Below are positions 1-5,241 of a DNA stretch of 9,146 nt, piece by piece. Both the position numbers and the translations under genes were made by a program. A model generated the notes under the pieces. It did not search any database, was not told where the DNA came from, and saw only the letters and a program-made list of their open reading frames with translations. The stretch is taken from assembly GCA_017463035.1 (NCBI GenBank), contig JAFTPY010000023.1, positions 1-9,146 on the forward strand, given 5' to 3'. The stretch comes from Lachnospiraceae bacterium (GTDB lineage: Bacteria > Bacillota > Clostridia > Lachnospirales > Lachnospiraceae). The stretch's first letter is position 1, and the number at the start of each line of letters is the position of its first letter.

Positions 1-533
1 ACCTGCTTCTCCAGGGCAACTTGAATGTTATCCCTACTACTCTTCGGGAAGCCCGACAAATCCAGTTCCTCATCTGCTGTTCCGCGATAGAATACTCTAC
101 TGTAACTTCTGGCTGTCTTCGCCTTGGAATTCAGCCACTCCTCCGTCACTCCTTCTCTGTTGACACAGAAACCATAGTTATATATCCTCTCAGTCTTATC
201 TCCCGGTAAAGTGAAGTACACCTCAAAACTAGATTCTGCATTGGCAGATGTCGAATCAAACAAGAACGGAGTCGGTCTGAACTCCTCGAACTCTTCCTCC
301 TCATCACCATACTTAAAGGAATTCACAACATAATCGGACATATAGCCGAAAGCATTATATACATTTGACTTGCCGCTCGCATTTGCACCGTAAATTGCAG
401 CAACCGGCAAAATCTTCTCATTACCAACAGACACTATTCTTTCAGAAAACTCCGTCATCTTTGCTGCGGACAAATCTAAAATAGCCTCTTCTCGAAATGA
501 CTTGAAATTTTTAAAACTGAACTGTATTAACAT
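1..533 (-). CDS. AAA family ATPase, COG1106-like (3' end outside window)
   Basis: The first 177 codons of an ATP-binding protein run off the left edge. The N-terminus reads MLIQFSFKNFKSFREEAILD, the usual first strand and helix of SMC/RecF-like AAA_21 ATPases. A Walker A motif, GANASGKS, lies at residues 49-56. The later stretch YGFCVNREGVTEEWL followed by VFYR is typical of the COG1106 (AAA15) group. Walker B and the signature motif would lie outside the window. The ATG at 533-531 is preceded by GAGGTGG and by its own promoter, so it is a separate unit from the relaxase module upstream. Such ATPases are often paired with a RloB-like partner in abortive-infection or defence loci. No partner can be seen here, so a defence role is inference from family only. 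The family is fairly sure; the substrate is unknown. Confidence 0.82.
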   Translation of the reverse strand, partial: MLIQFSFKNFKSFREEAILDLSAAKMTEFSERIVSVGNEKILPVAAIYGANASGKSNVYNAFGYMSDYVVNSFKYGDEEEEFEEFRPTPFLFDSTSANAESSFEVYFTLPGDKTERIYNYGFCVNREGVTEEWLNSKAKTARSYSRVFYRGTADEELDLSGFPKSSRDNIQVALEKQ

Positions 534-564
534 AATTGCCACCTCGCCTTCTTTTCTACTCTCT

Positions 565-592
565 ATTATACACCGTTTTTGCAAAAAATCAA
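565..592 (-). promoter_or_regulatory. Promoter of the AAA ATPase gene
   Basis: Reading the minus strand, TTGATT (592-587) is followed after 16 bases by a perfect TATAAT (570-565). The -10 lies about 30 bases before the ATPase ATG. The start would fall near 558, leaving a short leader with the ribosome binding site. The -35 is only a partial match to TTGACA. Confidence 0.65.
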
Positions 593-652
593 CATCCAAA
601 TTCGATTTCTTCTCATTTACCAGTTGATTTTGGCCTTTTTTCTCTATAAATC

Positions 653-676
653 AAAAAAGCAAGGCCTTCGCCTCAC
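653..676 (-). terminator. Rho-independent terminator after the 66-residue gene
   Basis: On the minus strand GTGAGGC (676-670), a GAAG loop and GCCTTGC (665-659) form a 7-bp stem with two G-T wobbles. Six T (658-653) follow directly. It starts 6 bases after the stop of the 66-residue gene and separates the relaxase module from the AAA ATPase gene. Confidence 0.65.
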
Positions 677-681
677 TCACT

Positions 682-882
682 TCATCCTACACGCTTCTTC
701 TCTTCCTTCTCCTGCTCCGGTTCTATGTACGCATCACTTTCCGCGTCCTGCAACGCAGCTCGCTCCATCGCCCGCTCCACTTTTCCGCGGTTCGCTTCAA
801 TCAAAAGCTTACACAAGAAGTCAGCGGTGTCTTCCGCCGAATTCGGATTATGGAATCGATAATTCAGTTTTGTTTTCTCCAA
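682..882 (-). CDS. Small acidic/basic protein of the mobilization module (66 aa)
   Basis: This encodes a 66-residue protein without a recognised domain. Its core reads LNYRFHNPNSAEDTADFL and then a charged helix (LLIEANRGKVERAMERAAL). The tail, from about residue 47, is rich in Glu and Lys. I recall similar YRFHNPN-type small proteins beside relaxases and serine recombinases in Clostridia elements, but no function is known to me. The start is TTG at 882, with AAGGAGG about 12 bases upstream, a rather long spacing; there is no ATG near. It overlaps the end of the 40-residue gene by 35 bases in another frame, which suggests translational coupling. A terminator follows directly. It is probably an accessory of transfer or excision, but that is context only. 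Confidence 0.65.
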   Translation of the reverse strand: MEKTKLNYRFHNPNSAEDTADFLCKLLIEANRGKVERAMERAALQDAESDAYIEPEQEKEEKKRVG

Positions 883-970
883 GCGGAATCGCCACCTCCT
901 TCTGTCGCTTGTCCTTCTGTTTCAATACTATGAGGCTTTTTGCGAGGATAGACCGGACTTCTTTTGTCAT
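848..970 (-). CDS. Very small basic protein (40 aa) between relaxase and 66-aa gene
   Basis: This is a 40-codon reading frame beginning MTKEVRSILAKSLIVLKQKD and ending in LSIP. The ATG (970-968) has AGAGGA 6 bases upstream, inside an excellent ribosome binding site that overlaps the stop of the relaxase tail, 11 bases away. The sequence predicts one basic amphipathic helix and no membrane segment or domain I recognise. Its last 11 codons overlap the 66-residue gene and carry that gene's AAGGAGG. The frame can be extended upstream to 1270, but that part only shadows the relaxase. Good start signals and tight packing support a real gene; its job is unknown. Confidence 0.55.
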   Translation of the reverse strand: MTKEVRSILAKSLIVLKQKDKRQKEVAIPLGENKTELSIP

Positions 971-981
971 TATAAATCCTC

Positions 982-2205
982 TTATGTCAACTCTTCCTCC
1001 CTCTTTTTTCTCTGCCCGGTTCTTTTCTCGGACTTCTGTGCATCGATCTCTTTCCGAAGCTTTGCAAGCTTCTCTTTGACAGAAATCCTTGCCTGTTGCT
1101 TGATTTCTTCCTTTGCTGCTTCCTTGCGTTTCGGATTCTGCAATGCCTCCTTCACCCGGCGAACCATCTGCCCTGCCACATCCCTGAATCGTTTCTCCAA
1201 AGTGTCCATGCATCGTCCCACCAGGCTTCGCACTTCCTTCGGTAGCTTCCGTTCCTCTGAGGTGATCCACTGCTTGTACTTATGCAATTCCTTCAGATTT
1301 TCTTATCCGGTCTGCTCCACCACATCCTCCGTCACCGTTTCACAGGCCTTCTCATAGGCTTCCTCCGCAATCTCCTCCACAAAAGCTTCCATGTCCGCCA
1401 CTTTCATGGTAATCTCCTGAAACTCCGCCTGCTTTTCTTCCAACCGCCGCTTCTGATTCTTGATAATAAAGTCCTGCTTCTCCAAATAAGTGACTCCACC
1501 GTAAATCGGTTCGCACTCCACCTGCACATCGTTTCGTTGCGCAATCTCCAAAAACAACCTCCGACACTCCGCATCAAAACTCATTTTCCGGTTGTTGTAC
1601 TTTCCCTTCTTCTTTGTCGGGTCCGGTAGTTCAAAGCCCAGCTCCTCCAATGCCTTTTCCTGTTGTGGACAAAGCTCGCCGTACCGGTTCTTTGCATCAA
1701 ACACATGCCGCTCATGAACGTGGGGCGTCCCCTCATCCAGATGAAGCGCCCAGTCCAAAATATGCACATGAGAACCATACCGCCGCTCAAATTCCTCAAA
1801 GAACTCTGCCACCACTTTTGCCAAAACCGATGCCGGCACCGACCGGTCAATATTCCCCAACTGAAGCAGACTTTCCTCCGGACAGGTCTTGCTATTCTTC
1901 AACAAATCCTCTACTGAACGATTCCGTTCCCCATGTCTCGCCTCTTCGTTCCGCTGGTTCTGCTCCTGCACATGTTCCCAATAATGGTCGTAATAATACT
2001 CCGACTCCACTTGCGTAAACCTCATCCTCTCCTCCCTGCCACTTTCACCAAAACTGTACCCTTGGTAACAGTCCCAGTAAACATTTTGTTTGGCACGCTC
2101 CGCATCAATGTGTTCACTGTTTCCCACATTGAATTCCCGGTCATTATGCTTCACATCATACACGCCGTTCTTTCCTTTTCTTCCGTTATGTCTGGAAGCT
2201 CTCAT
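982..2205 (-). pseudogene. MobV/Pre-type plasmid mobilization relaxase, interrupted by an in-frame TAA
   Basis: MOBV relaxases nick the transfer origin and pilot the strand. The N-terminus MRASRHNGRKGKNGVYD carries the RHNxR element. Residues 18-45 (KHNDREF, then HIDAERAKQNVYWD) match the Mob_Pre HID..R...N block. The metal-binding motif HLDEGTPHVH lies at residues 155-164. A long charged coiled coil follows from about residue 245. A TAA at 1305-1303 stops the frame after 300 residues. The same frame continues for 106 more coiled-coil codons to a TAA at 984-982, right before the next gene's ribosome binding site, so the original protein was probably 407 residues. A change of CAA to TAA is the simplest cause. 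I chose ATG 2205 because AAGGAGG lies 8 bases upstream; a longer frame to TTG 2274 lacks support. The catalytic part is intact, so a truncated relaxase may still be made. Similar proteins are often misnamed 'serine/arginine repetitive matrix protein 2'. Confidence 0.8.
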
Positions 2206-2265
2206 TCGTTTTTCCTCCTTTTTTGAACTCGCCGGCATCCGCAGCGTAGCTACATCACCTTGCGT

Positions 2266-2309
2266 TTGCGACAAGTAATACCCAGTACGAATTGTCGCAA
2301 CGACAATTC
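2266..2309. repeat. Two overlapping inverted repeats sharing TTGTCG
   Basis: TTGCGACAA (2266-2274) and TTGTCGCAA (2292-2300) form a perfect 9-bp inverted repeat with a 17-base spacer. GAATTGTCG (2289-2297) and CGACAATTC (2301-2309) form a second perfect 9-bp repeat with a 3-base loop. The two share 2292-2300, so only one hairpin can form at a time. They sit 60-105 bases before the relaxase start, where MOBV elements usually keep oriT. Confidence 0.8.
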
Positions 2310-2355
2310 ACTAGGCAGTGCTTCCGCCCTTGACCCGATAAGGGGCCTCCCCTTA
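2266..2355. other. Candidate origin of transfer (oriT)
   Basis: The segment upstream of the relaxase holds three perfect inverted repeats in 90 bases: the overlapping pair at 2266-2309 and TAAGGGG/CCCCTTA at 2339-2355 with a CCT loop. No protein-coding signal is convincing here. MOBV relaxases act on hairpins just upstream of their own gene, so this is the best oriT candidate. The nick site cannot be placed from the sequence alone. Confidence 0.4.
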
Positions 2356-2395
2356 ACCCCGGCAAAGAATTCCCATCCTCTGCACTCCGAGGCAT

Positions 2396-2432
2396 AAAAA
2401 AAGACGTCACTATCTACTCGATAGCTGACGCC
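2396..2432 (-). terminator. Terminator-like hairpin in the relaxase leader
   Basis: On the minus strand, GGCGTCAGCTATC (2432-2420), a 5-base loop and GATAGTGACGTC (2414-2403) pair along 12 positions with one bulged base and one G-T wobble. Seven T (2402-2396) follow. It lies about 190 bases before the relaxase start and about 160 after the predicted transcript start, so it would act as an attenuator or leader terminator. It may also belong to the transfer origin. Confidence 0.5.
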
Positions 2433-2504
2433 ATTTTTCATGCTTCCGTAAACAAAACATTTGCGGGACCCCGTTGCCACCACCTTGTCGGTTGATGACA
2501 ACTC

Positions 2505-2553
2505 AAAAAAGCCGAAGCAATTCCAAAACAAAAAACGGAACCGGTTCGGCTTT
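2505..2553 (-). terminator. Second terminator-like hairpin in the relaxase leader
   Basis: On the minus strand AAAGCCGAA (2553-2545) pairs perfectly with TTCGGCTTT (2516-2508), and the T-run continues to 2505. Inside, GGTTCC/GGAATT-type pairing (TTCC 2540-2537 with GGAA 2524-2521) extends the stem after a 4-by-4 internal loop. It begins about 35 bases after the predicted transcript start. The position suggests early termination of the relaxase transcript. Confidence 0.5.
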
Positions 2554-2575
2554 ACAAAAAACATATTCAGTTGTG

Positions 2576-2596
2576 ACTCGTCTACTACTGACGAGT
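2576..2596. promoter_or_regulatory. Dyad overlapping the relaxase promoter, possible operator
   Basis: ACTCGTC (2576-2582) and GACGAGT (2590-2596) form a perfect 7-bp inverted repeat with a 7-base spacer. It overlaps the -10 box and covers the expected transcript start. A repressor or the relaxase itself could bind here, as is common for self-regulated mobilization genes. No protein is identified. Confidence 0.4.
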
Positions 2597-2621
2597 ATAA
2601 GTATAACATAGGTTCTTGCAA
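2594..2621 (-). promoter_or_regulatory. Promoter of the relaxase module
   Basis: On the minus strand, TTGCAA (2621-2616) is followed after 16 bases by TATACT (2599-2594). A second TATACT lies directly upstream of it (2605-2600). The start would be near 2587, giving a leader of about 380 bases before the relaxase ATG. Confidence 0.6.
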
Positions 2622-2776
2622 AAAGGAAGTTACAAGAAGTCTTCAATTTGTCTTCAAAACATGACAAAAACGTTTCAAAAAGTGACAAGATATCACAAAA
2701 TACGCTCTACGCAAACACTTAAACGTTCCTCAACTCTTTTGTACCCAGCCCTTGTCATTTCGCATATCCACTGTAC

Positions 2777-2782
2777 ATTGTA
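2777..2782 (-). promoter_or_regulatory. Possible activator-dependent -10 box
   Basis: TACAAT on the minus strand lies in an AT-rich stretch about 40 bases downstream of the 11-bp repeat array, with no good -35 hexamer. This is the spacing expected when a regulator bound to repeats replaces the -35. No sizeable gene follows: only a 21-codon frame (2758-2693) with a weak ribosome binding site, then the mobilization module. The 245 bases from 2622 to 2866 hold nothing else I can name. Confidence 0.3.
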
Positions 2783-2819
2783 AATATATCACACTTAAAT
2801 TCCGAATGAAAGAGGGATT

Positions 2820-2863
2820 TCGGGTGGAAATCGGGTGGTTTTCGGGTAGACTTTGGGTAAAAT
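2820..2863. repeat. Four 11-bp tandem repeats
   Basis: TCGGGTGGAAA, TCGGGTGGTTT, TCGGGTAGACT and TTGGGTAAAAT begin at 2820, 2831, 2842 and 2853, at exactly 11-base steps. The core is (T/C)GGGT and the rest is AT-rich. One-turn spacing is typical of direct-repeat binding sites of OmpR/PhoB-type or LytTR-type response regulators. The array ends 3 bases before the VOC gene's stop codon. Confidence 0.75.
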
Positions 2864-2866
2864 CCG

Positions 2867-3328
2867 TTAATCCTTCAAGTACCCCTGCACATATTCCAAC
2901 GGCACATTCATTCGTTCTGCAACCTGCAGTTCCGTCATTCCTGTAGCAATAAATCTTTTTACAACCATCTCCATATCTTCACCGACCTCAATGATATGAT
3001 AATCCGGGTCATAAAAACGGATGACACGTTGTCCCCAACTATGCTCTACAATATCATGGACGTATTTTATATCAAAGCATTTCAAGTGCTCCAAGAACGC
3101 ATCCATTTCCCTTTCTTCAAACACCAATTCCGCTGCATTATTCTGCAAGCGTACCTCTTTATGGGCAATAAAGTCTTGCCAAGTATCCATAGTTTGAAGA
3201 GCAAAGCCTCCTGTCAACGCGACGTTAGCACCCAAATCAGAAATGACCTCCAAACCTAGTACATCATGATAAAATTTCTTGCTGATTTCCATATCCTTAA
3301 CAGAAATCAGTGTACAAACATACTTCAT
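2867..3328 (-). CDS. VOC family protein (glyoxalase/bleomycin-resistance fold), 153 aa
   Basis: This is a single-unit vicinal oxygen chelate protein. Residues 1-28 (MKYVCTLISVKDMEISKKFY, then HDVLGLEV) form the usual first beta-alpha-beta element. Residues 98-117 (WGQRVIRFYDPDYHIIEVGE) are the diagnostic C-terminal strand pair, with Glu114 at the usual metal-ligand place. The tail, residues 120-153, is helical (KRFIATGMTELQVAERMNVP) and resembles a small helix-turn-helix; I recall such tails in a Clostridia subgroup. Members act on small molecules such as methylglyoxal, or sequester antibiotics; the substrate is not readable here. The ATG at 3328 has GAGGGAG upstream. It lies 32 bases after the PhnB-like gene and is probably the last gene of the operon. 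No clear terminator follows. Confidence 0.87.
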   Translation of the reverse strand: MKYVCTLISVKDMEISKKFYHDVLGLEVISDLGANVALTGGFALQTMDTWQDFIAHKEVRLQNNAAELVFEEREMDAFLEHLKCFDIKYVHDIVEHSWGQRVIRFYDPDYHIIEVGEDMEMVVKRFIATGMTELQVAERMNVPLEYVQGYLKD

Positions 3329-3360
3329 AGCTCTCCCTCAGCAATCATCAATCTCATTCT

Positions 3361-3792
3361 CTACTGCTTCTCCGGATTCGGGCAAGTTATAATCCATGTA
3401 TACCCAAACCGGTCCTTCGTGACAGAACCACAGCCTCCGTCATCCGGTGCCGGATGCGGCTTTAACGGCGAAATCACAGTTCCACCCTCTGCCAACACAG
3501 ACACCGCATGCAATGCTTCCTCCTTGGAATCCATGTGAATCATCAACTTTACATCCGTATTCACTCCTGCACCATCAAAGGTATCACCGCCCGCCATGCG
3601 AGTGCTTCCCAGTGCAAATTCTACGTGCATCACCTTACCGATCTGCTCCGGTGTCACATCAAATGTTTCCTCCGTCCAACGGGACATAAAATAAATCTCT
3701 CCGCCGAATGCCGCAATATAAGCGTTCAGCGCTTCCTCGCAATTTCCCTTAAAGGATAAATACGTAATTACCTCTATTTTCTTCTTTTCCAT
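3361..3792 (-). CDS. PhnB-like VOC family protein, 143 aa
   Basis: This is a VOC-fold protein of the PhnB/YjdN type. The start VITYLSFKGNCEEALNAYIA is the family's first strand and helix. The end GSVTKDRFGYTWIITCPNP (residues 122-140) matches the conserved G.v.DrfG..W signature. The middle has the usual MHVEFALG and MAGGD strands. Despite the PhnB name, a role in phosphonate use is not shown for this group; many are uncharacterised and some resemble 3-demethylubiquinone methyltransferase domains. The ATG at 3792 lies 4 bases after the TAG of the upstream gene, and its AAAGGAAG overlaps that gene's last codons. A longer frame from TTG 3810 is less likely. It is second to last in the operon, and translation is probably coupled to the AlkZ-related gene. 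Confidence 0.87.
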   Translation of the reverse strand: MEKKKIEVITYLSFKGNCEEALNAYIAAFGGEIYFMSRWTEETFDVTPEQIGKVMHVEFALGSTRMAGGDTFDGAGVNTDVKLMIHMDSKEEALHAVSVLAEGGTVISPLKPHPAPDDGGCGSVTKDRFGYTWIITCPNPEKQ

Positions 3793-3796
3793 TTTC

Positions 3797-4855
3797 CTAC
3801 TTCCTTTCAAGCATCTTCCCCATAAACCGCTCCGGACCTTTCCCGAAGTTCACTTCCCGGACTGCTTCCAGAATTTCTTCCTTTCTCGCTTCCGCGTCCG
3901 GCAAATCGCACACCACATCATTCAAGTCATATGGACCGTTTCTGAAATGCCCTACCACCGCGCCGCGGAACTCTCCGTCAATCAATAGATATTGAAGCGG
4001 TTCGTGGTCGTATTCCAAATGCTCATACAGCGGTTTGAACTGTTCCTTTAAGATATGCTCGTTCGATTTATACAAGAAATCATTACGATGCACCGCATAG
4101 ACAAAGTGCAACGGTATCGGTTCATAATTCACAAGAAGATCCGCATCCTCTTTTAGCAAATACGCTCCCGCTTCCTCCACCAACACACCTTCTGCCACAA
4201 GTTCCGCAACCGCAACTTTAATTTCCTTTTCCGGCAATTTATAATAGCTCTTTGCCATAGCGGTGTCAAACACCACATGACGATAGGCAAACCGGCGAAG
4301 TACCACTTTTAAAGCATCCCTTCTGCTGTACCGCTCCAACTCGCAATCCGGGAACATTTCCGTAAAAGTATACCAGCCTCGGTCCCATTCGCCGTCATAC
4401 TGATCTTCATAAATCAAAAATGCTTCCTGCAACCGATGCAGTACCGGCGTGATTTCCTTTACCAAATATCCGGTTTCTTCCTTAATCTGCTGAATCGTAA
4501 ACGGTCCCGCATGTTCAATCAAATGCAATATCTCTTCTTGTATCAGCGTCGGCTTTGTCAGCGGTTTCCGATACAAGGCAGCGAACAGTTCCATCTCTGA
4601 CGGCATAATCCACCCCAAGTTCCCGCCGGTAAAACGTCCCTTTATCAGTTTTCGCTTCATCTGCCGTTTTCTGTTAAACTCAATATCATCAAACGCCGCG
4701 CGAAAGCTTAGTACCGGAGGTTGTCCGAACCCGTTCCAGTACACATTTAACCCCGGCTGCATATCCCGATAAAGCTCTCTGTATTCTTCTTCCTTTGCCC
4801 CTTTCGCCAAAAACTGCCGTTCCATACGAAGGGAAATCACTTTTTTCATATCCAT
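3797..4855 (-). CDS. AlkZ-related winged-helix protein (HTH_42/DUF1006-like), 352 aa
   Basis: This protein resembles the HTH_42 superfamily, whose best-known members AlkZ and YcaQ are DNA glycosylases that unhook crosslinked or alkylated bases. Winged-helix-like segments lie at about residues 104-150 (LIQEEILHLIEHAGPFTIQQ) and 180-238. The C-terminal part shows the family's beta strands ending in LLIDGEFRGAVVGHF (residues 290-304). Length is near the usual 350-400. I do not see the QxQ or QxD catalytic motif of AlkZ/YcaQ in the N-terminal region; that stretch reads MQPGLNVYWNGFGQPP. Glycosylase activity is therefore uncertain. The ATG at 4855 has GAGGTG 8 bases upstream and follows the DUF3795 gene by 12 bases. 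Membership in the AlkZ-related group is likely; function is inferred. Confidence 0.75.
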   Translation of the reverse strand: MDMKKVISLRMERQFLAKGAKEEEYRELYRDMQPGLNVYWNGFGQPPVLSFRAAFDDIEFNRKRQMKRKLIKGRFTGGNLGWIMPSEMELFAALYRKPLTKPTLIQEEILHLIEHAGPFTIQQIKEETGYLVKEITPVLHRLQEAFLIYEDQYDGEWDRGWYTFTEMFPDCELERYSRRDALKVVLRRFAYRHVVFDTAMAKSYYKLPEKEIKVAVAELVAEGVLVEEAGAYLLKEDADLLVNYEPIPLHFVYAVHRNDFLYKSNEHILKEQFKPLYEHLEYDHEPLQYLLIDGEFRGAVVGHFRNGPYDLNDVVCDLPDAEARKEEILEAVREVNFGKGPERFMGKMLERK

Positions 4856-4867
4856 CCTACACTCACC

Positions 4868-5137
4868 TCACACTTCGCCCTTTGCCCACCTTCTCAACAC
4901 CTCAAGCCTGGAACCGTTCTCATCTCCATATTCCGGGTCATAAGCATAGTCCTTCAACTCCTGACATGGAAATTCTTCACATTCTCCGCAATGGTTATAT
5001 CCACGTTCCATACAACATAGCGCAAACTTGCACTCTCCGTGAAACGGATATCCCTTCGACGCAAAACAGCCCTTACACCCGCATTTTTCTACAAACTCAC
5101 AAGTAGAACAGATACAACCGCACATTGACTCTACCAT
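4868..5137 (-). CDS. Cys-rich DUF3795-type protein, 89 aa
   Basis: This is a small soluble protein with 13 cysteines in its first 58 residues: CGCICSTC (6-13), CGCKGC (19-24), Cys36, Cys41-42, then CGECEEFPC (50-58). The first block matches the CG.CCs.C start of DUF3795 proteins, and the spacing suggests zinc or iron-sulfur binding. The tail reads RLEVLRRWAKGEV. No enzyme activity is known to me for the family. The ATG at 5137 has AAGGAGA 7 bases upstream; Met5 is a possible alternative. It is the first gene after the WYL regulator, 104 bases away, and the likely first target of the palindrome at 5183-5208. The next gene follows by 12 bases. Confidence 0.82.
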   Translation of the reverse strand: MVESMCGCICSTCEFVEKCGCKGCFASKGYPFHGECKFALCCMERGYNHCGECEEFPCQELKDYAYDPEYGDENGSRLEVLRRWAKGEV

Positions 5138-5182
5138 CGTTTTTCTCCTTTTCCTGTGCTTTTGTATCTATTCTATTCCTTC

Positions 5183-5208
5183 AAACATGACACCTGTATG
5201 TCATGTTT
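5183..5208. promoter_or_regulatory. 26-bp perfect palindrome, predicted operator of the DUF3795 operon
   Basis: AAACATGACA (5183-5192) and TGTCATGTTT (5199-5208) form a perfect 10-bp inverted repeat with a 6-base centre (CCTGTA). It lies 45-70 bases upstream of the DUF3795 start, in the gap after the WYL regulator gene. The stem is AT-rich and no T-run follows on either strand, so it is unlikely to be a terminator. A dimeric regulator, probably the neighbouring WYL protein, is the best guess for the ligand. Confidence 0.65.
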
Positions 5209-5241
5209 CATTCTAAAATCAATTTCCCGATATCTCACACG

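Noticed and set aside
579..1079. 166-codon plus-strand frame
   Set aside because: It lies opposite the small genes and relaxase tail, is rich in Ser, Pro and Leu as expected of an antisense shadow, and has no ribosome binding site.
2250..2621. 123-codon minus-strand frame upstream of the relaxase
   Set aside because: It covers the promoter leader, both hairpins and the palindromes, has an unnatural residue mix and no convincing ribosome binding site. It is best read as non-coding.
2693..2727. Element end or att site at the AACGTTT/AAACGTT repeats (2669-2675, 2721-2727)
   Set aside because: A 7-bp inverted repeat in AT-rich DNA is weak, and I found no matching copy at the left side of the module.
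2820..2863. CRISPR array
   Set aside because: The repeats are 11 bases, directly tandem and degenerate, with no spacers.
5183..5208. Terminator of the WYL regulator gene
   Set aside because: The stem is AT-rich and no T-run follows on the minus strand; an operator fits better.
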